DNA from: Pegea sp. RAD2-039
Lineage: Eukaryota; Chordata; Thaliacea; Salpida; Salpidae
Length of the DNA: 64,000 bases
Assembly (NCBI GenBank): GCA_034620365.1
Contig: JAQGEQ010000225.1
Location: 682,001-746,000, forward strand
Direction: 5' to 3'
Made by a program: the position numbers and the translations under genes. Shown one piece after another: positions 28,101 to 40,100 of this stretch; the stretch's first letter is position 1, and the number at the start of each line of letters is the position of its first letter. Under the pieces are notes generated by a model, which worked only from the letters and a program-made list of their open reading frames with translations, made no database searches and was not told where the DNA came from.

Positions 28101-31100
28101 AACTGTTTCTGTTGTAGCTTCAGTTGTTGCAGCTTCTGTTGTAGGTTCAACTGTTGTAACTGCTTCTGTTGAAGCTTCAGTTGTTGTAACAGATTCTGTA
28201 GTAGCTTCAGCTGTTGTAATTGCTTCTGTTGTAGTTTCAGTTGTTGTAACAGCTTCTGTTGTAGCTTCAGTTGTTGTATCAGCTTCTGTAGTTGGTTCAT
28301 TTATTGTAACAGCTTCTGTAGAAGCTTCAGTTGTTGTAACAGCTTCTGTAGTAGCTTCAGTTGTTGTAACAGCTTCTGTTGTAGCTTCAGTTGTTGTAAC
28401 AGTTTCTGTAGTAGCTTCAGTTGTTGTAACAGTTTCTGTAGTAGCTTCAGTTGTTGTAACAGCTTGTGTAGTTGCTTCAGCTGTTGTAACTGCTTCTGTT
28501 GTAGTTTCAGTTGTTGCAATAACTTCTGTTGTAGCTTCAGTTGTTGTAATAGCTTCTGTAGTTGGTTCAGTTATTGTAACAGCTTCTGTAGTAGCTTCAG
28601 TTGTTGTAACAGTTTCTGTCGTAGCTTCAGTTGTTGTAACAGCTTCTGTAATTGGTTCAGTTGTTGTAACAGCTTCTGTAGTTGGTTCAACTGTTGTAAC
28701 AGCTTCTGTTGTAGCTTCAGTTGTTGTAAAAGCTTCTGTAGCTGCTTCAGCTGTTGTAACTGCTTCTGTTGTAGTTTCAGTTGTTGTAATAACTTCTGTT
28801 GTAGCTTCAGTTGTTGTAACAGCTTCTGTTGTAGCTTCAGTTGTTGTAACAGCTTCTGTAGTTGGTCCAGTTGTTGTAACTGCTTCTGTTGTAGCTTCAG
28901 TTGTTGTAACTGTTTCTGTTGTAGCTTCAGTTGTTGCAGCTTCTGTTGTAGGTTCAACTGTTGTAACTGCTTCTGTTGTAGCTGCAGTTGTTGTAACAGA
29001 TTCTGTAGTAGCTTCAGTTGTTGTAAAAGCTGCTATAGCTGCTTCAGCTGTTGTAACTGCTTCTGTTGTAGTTTCAGTTGTTGTAATAACTTCTGTTGTA
29101 GCTTCACTTGTTGTAACAGCTTCTGTAGTTGGTTCAGTTGTTGTAACAGCTTCTGTAGTTGGTTCAGTTGTTGTAGCTGCTTCTGTTGTAGCTTCAGTTG
29201 TTGTAACTGCTTCAGTTGTAGCTTCAGTTGTTGTAACAGCTTCTGTTGTAGCTTCAGTTGTTGTAACAGCTTCTGTAATTAGTCCAGTTGTTGTAACTGC
29301 TTCTGATGTAGCTTCAGTTGTTGTAACTGTTTCTGTTGTAGCTTCAGTTGTTGCAGCTTCTGTTGTAGGTTCAACTGTTGTAACTGCTTCTGTTGTAGCT
29401 GCAGTTGTTGTAGCTGCTTCTGTTGTAGCTTCAGTTGTTGTAACTACTTCTGTTGTAGCTTCAGTTGTTGCAGCTTCTGTTGTAGGTTCAACTGTTGTAA
29501 CTGCTTCTGTTGTAGCTGCAGTTGTTGTAACAGATTCTGTAGTAGCTTCAGTTGTTGTATCAGCATCTGTAGTTGGTTCAGTTGTTGTAACAGCTTCTGT
29601 TGAAGGTTCAGTTGTTGTAACTGCTTCTGTTGTAGCTTCAGTTGTTGTAACTATTTCTGTTGTAGCTTCAGTTGTTGCAGCTTCTGTTGTAGGTTCAACT
29701 GTTGTAACTGCTTCTGTTGTAGCTGCAGTTGTTGTAGCTGCTTCTGTTGTAGCTTCAGTTGTTGTAGCTGCTTCTGTTGTAGTTTCAGTTGTTGTAACTG
29801 TTTCTGTTGTAGCTTCAGTTGTTGCAGCTTCTGTTGTAGGTTCAACTGTTGTAACTGCTTCTGTTGAAGCTTCAGCTGTTGTAACTGCTTCTGTTGTAGT
29901 TTCAGTTGTTGTAACAGCTTCTGTTGTAGCTTCAGTTGTTGTATCAGCTTCTGTAGTTGGTTTAGTTGTTGTAACAGCTTCTGTTGTAGCTTCAGTTGTT
30001 GTAAAAGCTTCTGTAGTTGCTTCAGTTGTTGTAACACCTTCTGTAGTAGCTTCAGTTGTTGTAACAGTTTCTGTAGTAGCTTCAATTGTTGTAACAGCTT
30101 CTGTAGTAGCTTCAGCTGTTATAACTGCTTCTGTTGTAGTTTCAGTTGTTGTAATAACTTTTGTTGTAGCTTCAGTTGTTGTAATAGCTTCTGTAGTTGG
30201 TTCAGTTATTGTAACAGCTTCTGTTGTAGTTTCAGTTGTTGTATCAGCTTCTGTTGTAGCTTCAGTTGTTGTAACAGCTTCTGTAGTTAGTCCAGTTGTT
30301 GTAACTGCTTCTGTTGTAGCTTCAGTTGTTGTAACTGTTTCTGTTGTAGCTTCAGTTGTTGCAGCTTCTGTTGTAGGTTCAGTTGTTGTAACTGCTTCTG
30401 TTGTAGCTTCAGTTGTTGTAACAGATTCTGTAGTAGCTTCAGTTGTTGTAACAGCTTCTGTTGTAGTTTCAGTAGTTGTAACAGCTTCTGTAGTTGGTTC
30501 AGTTATTGTAACAGCTTCTGTTGTTGCTGCAGTTGTTGTAACAGCTTCTGTAGTTGGTTCAGTTGTTTTAACAGATTCTGTAGTTGGTTCAGTTGTTGTA
30601 TCAGCTTCTGTTGTAGCTTCAGTTGTTGTAACAGCTTCTGTAGTTGGTTCAGTTGTTGTAACTGCTTCTGTTGTAGCTTCAGTTGTTGTAACTATTTCTG
30701 TTGTAGCTTCAGTTGTTGCAGCTTCTGTTGTAGGTTCAACTGTTGTAACTGCTTCTGTTGTAGCTGCAGTTGTTGTAACAGATTCTGTAGTAGCTTCAGT
30801 TGTTGTATCAGCTTCTGTAGTTGGTTCAGTTGTTGTAACAGCTTCTGTTGAAGGTTCAGTTGTTGTAACTGTTTCTGTTGTAGCTTCAGTTGTTGCAGCT
30901 TCTGTTGTAGGTTCAACTGTTGTAACTGCTTCTGTTGAAGGTTCAGTTGTTGTAACTGCTTCTGTTGTAGCTTCAGTTGTTGTAACTATTTCTGTTGTAG
31001 CTTCAGTTGTTGCAGCTTCTGTTGTAGGTTCAACTGTTGTAACTGCTTCTGTTGTAGCTTCAGTTGTTGTAACTGCTTCTGTTGTAGCTGCAGTTGTTGT

Positions 31101-34100
31101 AACAGCTTCTGTAGTTGCTTCAGTTGTTGTTACAGATTCTGTAGTAGCTTCAGTTGTTGTATCTACTTCTGTTGTAGTTTCAGTTGTTATAACAACTTCA
31201 GTTGTTGTAACAGCTTCTGTAGTAGCTTCAGCTGTTGTAACTGCTTCTGTTGTAGTTTCAGTTGTTGTAATAACTTCTGTTGTAGCTTTAGTTGTTGTAA
31301 CAGCTTTTGTAGTTGGTTCAGTTGTTGTAACAGCTTCTGTAGTTGGTTCAGTTGTTGTAACAACTTCTGTTGTAGCTTCAGTTGTTGTAATAGCTTCTGT
31401 AGTTGGTTCAGTTGTTGTAACAGCTTCTGTAGAAGCTTCAGTTGTTGTAACAGCTTCTGTTGTAGCTTCAGTTGTTGTAAAAGCTTCTGTAGTTGCTTCA
31501 GCTGTTGTAACTGCTTCTGTTGTAGCTTCAGTTGTTGTAACAGCTTCTGTAGTTGCTTCAGCTGTTGTAACTGCTTGTGTTGTAATTTCAGTTGTTGTAA
31601 TAACTTCTGTTGTAGCTTCAGTTGTTGTAACAGCTTCTGTAGTTGGTTCAGTTGTTTTAACAGCTTCTGTTGTAGGTTCAACTGTTGTAACTGCTTCTGT
31701 TGTAGCTGCAGTTGTTGTAACAGCTTCTGTAGTTGCTTCAGTTGTTGTAACAGCTTCTGTTGTAGCATCAGTTGTTGTAACAACTTCTGTAGTAGCTTCA
31801 GCTGTTGTAACTGCTTCTGTTGTAGTTTCAGTTGTTGTAACTGCTTCTGTTGTAGCTTCATTTGTTGTAATAACTTCTGTTGTGGCTTCAGTTGTTGTAA
31901 CTGCTTCTGTAGTAGCTTCAGCTGTTGTAACTGCTTCTGTTGTAGTTTCAGTTGTTGTAACAGCTTCTGTAGTAGCTTCAGCTGTTGTAACTGCTTCTGT
32001 TGTAGTTTCAGTTGTTGTAACTGCTTCTGTTGTAGCTTCATTTGTTGTAATAACTTCTGTTGTGGCTTCAGTTGTTGTATCTGCTTCTGTTGTAGATTCA
32101 GTTTTTGTAACAGCTTCTGTAGTAGCTTCAGTTGTTGTAACTGTTTCTGTTGTAGCTTCAGTTGCTGCAGCTTCTGTTGTAGGTTCAACTGTTCTAACTG
32201 CTTCTGTTGTATCTGCAGTTGTTGTAACAGATTCTGTAGTAGCTTCAGTTGTTTTAACAGCTTCTGTAGTTGGTTCAACTGTTGTAACTGCTTCTGTTGT
32301 AGCTGCAGTTGTTGTAACAGCTTCTGTAGTTGATTCTGTTGTTGTTACAGCTTCTGTAGTAGCTTCAGTTGTTGTATCTACTTCTGTTGTAGTTTCAGTT
32401 GTTATAACAACTTCAGTTGTTGTAACAGCTTCTGTAGTAGCTTCAGCTGTTGTAACTGCTTCTTTTGTAGTTTCAGTTGTTGTAATAACTTCTGTTGTAG
32501 CTTCAGTTGTTGTAATAGCTTCTGTAGTTGGTTCAGTTGTTGTAACAGTTTCTGTAGTTGGTTTAAATGTTGTAACAACTTCTCTAGTAGCTTCAGTTGT
32601 TGTAACAGATTCTGTAGTTGGTTCAGCTGTTGTAACAGCTTCTGTTGTAGCTTCAGTTGTTGTAAAAGCTTTTGTAGTTGCTTCAGCTGTTGTAACTGCT
32701 TCTGTTGTAGATTCAGTTGTTCTAATAACTTCTGTTGTAGCTTCAGTTGTTGTAACAGCTTCTGTAGTTGGTTCAGTTGTTGTAACTGCTTCTGTTGTAG
32801 CTTCAGTTGTTGTAAAAGCTTCTGTAGTTGCTTCAGCTGTTGTAACTGCTTCTGTTGTAGATTCAGTTGTTCTAATAACTTCTGTTGTAGCTTCAGTTGT
32901 TGTAACAGCTTCTGTAGTTGGTTCAGCTGTTGTAACAGCTTCTGTAGTAGCTTCAGTTGTTGTAACAGTTTCTGTAGTTGTTTCAGTTGTTGTAGCAGCT
33001 TCTGTTGTAGCTTCAGTTGTTGTAAAAGCTTCTGTAGTTGCTTCAGCTGTTGTAACTGCTTCTGTTGTAGATTCAGTTGTTCTAATAACTTCTGTTGTAG
33101 CTTCAGTTGTTGTAACAGCTTCTGTAGTTGGTTCAGCTGTTGTAACTGCTTCTGTAGTAGCTTCAGTTGTTGTAACAGCTTCTGTAGTTGCTTCAGTTGT
33201 TGTTACAGCTTCGGTAGTAGCTTCAGCTGGTGTAACATCTTCTGTTGTTGTTTCAGTTGTTGTAACAGCTTCTGTAGTTGGTTCAGTTGTTGTAACAGAT
33301 TCTGTAGTTGGTTCAACTGTTGTAACAGCTTCTGTTGTAGCTTCAGTTGTTGTAAAAGCTTCTGTAGTTGCTTCAGCTGTTGTAACTGCTTCTGTTGTAG
33401 ATTCAGTTGTTCTAATAACTTCTGTTGTAGCTTCAGTTGTTGTAACAGCTTCTGTAGTTGGTTCAGTTGTTGTAACTGCTTCTGTTGTAGCTTCAGTTGT
33501 TGTAACAGCTTCTGTTGTAGTTTCAGTTGTTGTAACTGCTTCTGTTGTAGCTTCAGTTGTTGTAACAACTTCTGTTGTAGCTTCAGTCGTTGTATCTGCT
33601 TCTGTTGTAGATTCAGTTGTTGTAACAGCTTCTGTAGTTGGTTCAGTTTTTGTAACAGCTTCTGTTTTAGCTTCAGTTGTTGTAACAGCTTCTGTAGTCG
33701 GTTCAGTTGTTGTAACTGCTTCTGTTGTAGCTTCAGTTGTTGTAACTGTTTCTGTTGTAGCTTCAGTTGTTGTAGCTGCTTGTGTTGTAGTTTCAGTTGT
33801 TGTAACAGCTTCTGTTGTAGTTTCAGTTGTTGTTACAGCTTCGGTAGTAGCTTCAGCTGTTGTAACTGCTTCTGTTGTAGTTTCTGTTGTTGTAGCTTCT
33901 GTAGTAGCTTCAGCTGTTGTAACTGCTTCTGTTGTAGTTTCAGTTGTTGTAACTGCTGCTGTTGTAGCTTCAGTTGTTGTAACAACTTCTGTTGTAGGTT
34001 CAGTTGTTGTAACTGCTTCTGTTGTAGCTTCAGTTGTTGTAATAGCTTCTGTTGTTGCTGCAGTTGTTGTAACAGCTTCTGTAGTTGCTTCAGTTGTTGT

Positions 34101-37100
34101 TACAGCTTCTGTAGTAGCTTCAGCTGTTGTAACTGCTTCTGTTGTAGTTTCAGTTGTTGTAACTGCTTCTGTTGTAGCTTCAGTTGTTGTAATAACTTCT
34201 GTTGTAGCTTCAGTTGTTGTTTCTGCTTCTGTTGTAGATTCAGTTGTTGTAACAGCTTGTGTAGTTGGTTCAGTTGTTGTAACAGCTTCTGTAGTAGCTT
34301 CAGTTGTTGTAACAGTTTCTGTAGTAGCTTCAATTGTTGTAACAACTTCTGTAGTTAGTTCAACTTTTGTAACAGCTTCTGTTGTAACTTCAGCTGTTGT
34401 AACAACTTCTGTAGTTGGTTCAGTTGTTGTAACTGTTTCTGTTGTCGCTTCAGTTGTTGTAACTCCTTCTGTTGTAGGTTCAGTTGTTGTAATAGCTTCT
34501 GTTGTAGATTTAGTTGTTGTAACAGCTTCTGTTGTAGCTTCAGTTGTTGTAATAACTTCTGTAGATAGCTCAGCTGTTGTAAGAGCTTCTGTGATTGGTT
34601 CTGTTGTTGTAACTGATTCAGTTATTGGTTCAGTTTTTGTAACAGCTGCTGTTTTAGCTTCAGTTGTTGTAACTGCTTCTGTTGTCGCTTCAGTTGTTGT
34701 AACAGCTTCTGTAATTGGTTCAGTTGTTTTGTAAGCTTCTGTGGTTGGTTCAGTTGTTGTAACAGCTTCTGTTGTAGCTTCAGTTTTTGTAACAGTTTCT
34801 GTTGTTACTTCAGTTGATATAAAAGATTCACTTGTTGTAGCTACTTCTGTTGTAGCTTCAGTTATTGGAACAGCTTCTGTTGTAGCTTCAGTTGTTGTAA
34901 CTATTTCTGTAGTTGGTACAGTTGTAACAGCTTCAGTTGTTGTAGCTACTTCTGTTTTAGTTGCTTCTGTAGTAGCTTCAGTTGTTGTAAAAGCTTCTAT
35001 TGTGGTGTCAGTTGTTGTAACAGCTTCTGATTTAGCTTCAGTTGTTTTAACAGCTTCTGTTGATACTTCAGTTGTTGTAACATTTTCTTTAGTCGGTTCA
35101 GTTGTTGTAACACTTTCTGTTGTAGCCTTGGTCGTTGTAACAGCCTCTGTGTTTGATTGTATTCGTATAACCGCTTGTGTTATTTGTTCAGTTGTTTGCC
35201 TACCTGTTGTAACAACTGTTGTTGCTGGTTCAGTTGTTGTAGTAACTTTTGTGGTCATTTTTGCTGGTGTTGTACTGACTGTGGATAATTTTTCTGCATT
35301 TAACGTTTAGTTGTAAACACTATTTAGATGTTTAATAGTTTTATTTTTACCTATTTGACATTCAACAGACTTGGGTATGTCTTCAACGTATTCTTTAAGT
35401 TTTTCGAAAGTTTTTGCTTTGACGAATCTGTTTCTTGTTGAAGTGAATGTTTCAAATTGTGATGTCTTAATTGATCTTCCAATTCCGAATCCGGCGATTG
35501 TTCCGTATTGTTTTAATAATCTGATAATTTTTATTTCAAAATTTATTAATTTCAACATTTCTTTCAATATCTTTTTTTTCTTTGTATTTTAAGTTAGTTT
35601 ATGTAGGTTGCTTAATATTTTTATTATTATTTTTTTTAACTTTACCCGGCAGGTATTGTTGGATTATCACTACTTTGAGAGACTGCTATAAATACTATAA
35701 AATGTTCCGTGTCTCTTAATCCTAATTCTGTTGGTGTTCCGCTAACTTTTCTTAAAAACTCACTAAAAGCTAAAAAAGATTTTGATGATTTCATTACAAA
35801 TCAGAGTTCGGTTTGCTAAGATATTTATCTTACCTTTTCCTAGTTTTTTACCCTTTTCTCTTGTAGTTTTTGTGATAACATCTCTGATTTCAGAGTTAAT
35901 TTCGTCATTCGTGTTGTAACTTCCAATTTTGAAATGATTTTTTAACTCACGGTTGTAAGTTGAGAAGCTTACCTTAGAAGCCATTAAAATATATTTTTGT
36001 GATTTTTATTACGTTTAAAAGGTACCTGATCATAATTTGTTCCATTAATCAGCATAAGATCAACAATTGATTTTGCAAGATCAGCAATTATTTCTAATTC
36101 ATTAGAATCGATTTTTTTGTTATAAGTAATAATAAAACTTAAATCAATTCCTTTTCGTTTTCCACTCTTACACGTCAGTTCTCTACAAAATATTGATTTG
36201 CAAACTGAATCATGATGTAGACTAACAAACTTACTGTAATATTTCCTCTATTACATCTATAAAAAAGAATATTTTTTTAATTTACAAAACAAAAATTAAA
36301 AAATTAAATCTTACTTTTCGTTTTTATAGTTTTTTCAGCAACGTTACTTCTTGTGCCAGCCGATATTGTTATTATTCTAACGATGTATTTAGTGCTAGGC
36401 AATAAATCTTCGATTTTAGCTGAGAATAACCCACCAGGGTAAATAATTTCTTTATGAATGAACTTATTTGGAGGTGTTGATAGATGCAAAGATATCTGCG
36501 ATAAAATGAGTTTTTCATTTAGAATTTATATAATCTGGTAGTTATTCCAACTACAGTTGTTTTAATTCCTAACTCTTAAACAACATTTACTTGAAACTTG
36601 TATGTTTTAACAAGAGATATTTAAAATACTTATTTGATGACTAATATTTATTGAGAAACATACTTCATATTTAGTAACATCACCGATAACAGGCTGAAAG
36701 CCAACTTCTATTTCCTTAGGAAAAACGGTTATATTAAAAGCATGTACTTTAGATGGTACTGTAAATAAAAATTGTTAAACATGTTTCTTCTTGTTCACAA
36801 GATTTCAAGTAACATGTAATTATTGAAGTATCTTTGCTTAATCTAATATTGTCATCAGCGTATATTGTAGCAATATATTCCCTTCCAGGAACTAGTCTAT
36901 CGACCACAATAAAGTTTTTGTTCAACTCCACTTGCCTAATTACATTAGAAAGTTTTGTGTCATAGATCTAGAATTAAAAGATGAATATTTTTAAATTATC
37001 AGGATGTAAATTTATTTCTAAACCTTTAAAACTTTTCCTTGAGCGAGTAATCTTTCACTAGGATAAATATTGAATGATGTTTCAGTGACATTTCCGTAGC

Positions 37101-40100
37101 TAAGTTGGTATCTTTGCACTTAGAAAATAAGAAAATATTTTTTAACTTTAATAATATATTAATAAAAATATGGATTTACAATATTTAATTTTCTATATTT
37201 GATATTCAAAAAATTATCTATTTTAATTTAAGATTAAATAATGATCAAATTAAAGAAGTTGTAGCTCATAGAAAAATCTTACTTCGTGTGATATCAAATT
37301 CTATTTTAGACGGCATAATACTTCGTTGTTTGCCTTTTAGAGAAAATACTTCTAAAATATAATTTCCAATTTTAGGAATGATAAAATCAACAAAATCGTC
37401 TGAGATCACAACTTCCCATTCAGTTTTCGATCTATTGTTTTTCAACCGGACTAAATATCTGAGTCAAACCCAAAATTTTTACTTTAGTCTCAGAAAATAA
37501 TTTTCAATTTAATTAAGTGAGATATTAACTTCAAATCATTTTAAGTTGTATAAAAGTTAAATAAACAAATTTGAAGAAGAAATGGACCAACCTGTCCGCT
37601 AAATCAACTTTGTCCCAGGATGCCCGCATCTTACCTTGATTCACCAATTCAATTTTTGAATTTCTTGGAGGTAGCAACTGACCTATCGTACAAGAGTTAT
37701 CAGTTGATGTCAGGTAGTTTTCCATTTAACAAAATATTAAAAAACAAACTTTTACCTTTTAGACTTTCGATGATAATCTCATAAAAACTTGGTATAAAGC
37801 TCAAAGTTCCTTCGGTTATAGAATAAATTTCAATTAAAGCAGATCCATTAAAGTTTTTTAAATCAATTTCAACCCAATTTTGTTGGACGTTTTTTTCAAA
37901 TAAAATCTCATTTGAACTATTACTTCGCATTCTTACCAAATAACTGAAAAAAATGTTGTATGTTAGCTACTAAAATCTTCTTCTCATTGAAGATTAATCT
38001 TTATATAATCCAATTACCTGTCTACTCCTCTAATATAATCCCATTCCATCCGAAGCCAGCGGTTAGAAGTAAATCTAGTCACCAAATTCTTAGGTGAAGT
38101 ATGTGCTGTAAATAAATGTGATAAAATGGAATGAATGTTTGTTCAGAAAAAAATACTTTTAATAAAAGGTTATATTTAAATTTTATTAGTTTATTGGAAT
38201 TCGTTTTTGATTAAAAATTCTAACAAGTTTAGTTTAAAAAAATATTATTAACATACGTAATAAGAAATCAAATGTTGCAGTTTCAACTAAACGATCATCG
38301 CTCTTGTAATAGATAGCAGCTTGGTATTTAACTCCTGATTTTAGCTCATACATCCGTCTGTATTGTCCTAACCCGACAAACCCAGAATCTCTTACAACTA
38401 GACTGAAAGCAGAATAATTTTGTTGATTGAAACTGAAGAAGGAATTGTCTATTTACATTCTCTTTGTTCCATTGATGTAATGAATATAAAGATCATAATT
38501 ATTAATTTCAGTGTTGCTTATTTCAAACTTTAAATAAATTCTTCTGTCATCAATAATTTCTACGTCAAGAAGATTTTTAAATCCTGAAACATAATTCGTG
38601 TGTAAGTCAAAAATAGATTTCTATTTCTCTTTAGTTTTTGTGGAACGGAGAAAGTAATTATTTCATCATTCAGTAATCACCTGTTGTTGCGTATTCCGGA
38701 TCACTCACAATACTGAAAGCAGTTTCAGATTTTGCTTGAATATCAATGATGTAAGTAGTTTCTGGAGACAAATCTGAAATCTGGTAACTTCCATTTGAGT
38801 TTGTTTCATAAACCTGATAAAAAATATTAAGAAAACTTTTCAAAGTTAAAAAAGAATAATTTGAACCTGAACAATATCTGTTTCTCTTTGATCATCAGTT
38901 GATGTCACGCCATTAATTACACGAATGATGTAGGAAGTTGCACCTCTAACAAGATCCCAATTAACTATGAATGATGTCGATGTGATGTTTGTAATTTCAA
39001 TATTTATTGGAGGTCTCAACACATCTAAAATGTAAATAATTATAAAGTTTTGAAAAATGGATGCATCAAACCTCACCAAATAGGATTTCTCGTTCAGTTA
39101 ATTTACTCTTTCCTCCCTTACTTACGGACACAATCTTCAGGTTATACTTTTGACCAGGAGTTAAGGAAACCCCTGGAATCTTACAAACTAAAGAACTGTT
39201 TGCCATGATCTACACACAACAAAGTTACACTTGCTCATATATAACTATCTAATCACCTTGATAAACTTTCTCTGCTTTTCATTTCCTACTTCTTGATTGA
39301 CAGATGAGAATAAAAGTTCATAAAAATCGACGTGACCTCTAGCAGCCTTAAATTTTATTTCTAATTCATTTGTTGCAAGAACAATAACTGGATAGACAGA
39401 TTCAACTGGAGCTGGCCCTGTTTACAAAATACGAGAAAGTTTTTTACAAAATATGGAAATAATTTATAAAAAACAATTGAATAAAGAAGTTACTTGTATT
39501 GAAAGATGAGTTAGCTCCGTAGGTACTATGAGCGTAAATACTAGATTGATATGATGCAATACTGAAATCGTATGTGTGCCCAGGAATTAAATCAGTTAGA
39601 ACTAAGATTGGTTCGTTTTGGTGAAATATTTTGACATATTTTTCACCATTTGGTTCAAACATTCCAAATACTTTAATTAAGTACCCCTAAAAATTTAAAT
39701 AATGTTTTAAAAAGTAATTTAGGTTGAAAAATAGAAGAGTTTTTTATATAAACTATGATAATTACTTCACACAAAATTTAGATCTATAATATTCAGAATA
39801 GTAATAAATATATTTTGAATTAAACATCCAATAACATTATCAATACTTAATTATAAAATTTATCTTGTGAGTGAATATTTTTTTGGTGATAGTAAACTTA
39901 CTTTAGCGTTTTCAACAGCGTTCCATTCTATGAAAATAGTGTCTTCAGTGGACCTTACTAGGCGCATTCCTCGTGGAAATTGTGGAATATTAACGAGTAT
40001 ATTATTTTGATGGAAGGGTATAGAAGTTAAATCACCACTTCTTGTCAACACAATTATCAAATATCTGAATTTAAACAAGATTATAAATCAGAGTAAATGT

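Noticed and set aside
31187..32278. Minus-strand Gln/Leu/Lys-rich frame of 363 codons resembling a coiled coil
   Set aside because: It is the +1 frame of the mucin repeat. Only the Thr/Glu frame spans the whole 7,950 nt exon without stops and joins both flanking exons in phase.
28464..34358. Plus-strand Cys/Phe/Ser-rich frames (272, 252 and 192 codons)
   Set aside because: Same cause: shadows of the Thr/Glu repeat in another antisense frame.
31882..34734. Plus-strand open frame of 950 codons (Val/Ala/Ser/Thr cycle)
   Set aside because: It is the antisense frame of the 30 bp minisatellite. The repeat has few stops in any frame, so its length is not evidence of coding, and there is no start context, signal or domain.
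27329..35278. CRISPR array or satellite DNA
   Set aside because: The 30 bp periodicity has no unique spacers and stays in one open reading frame with splice sites at both ends; it is a coding minisatellite in an animal gene.
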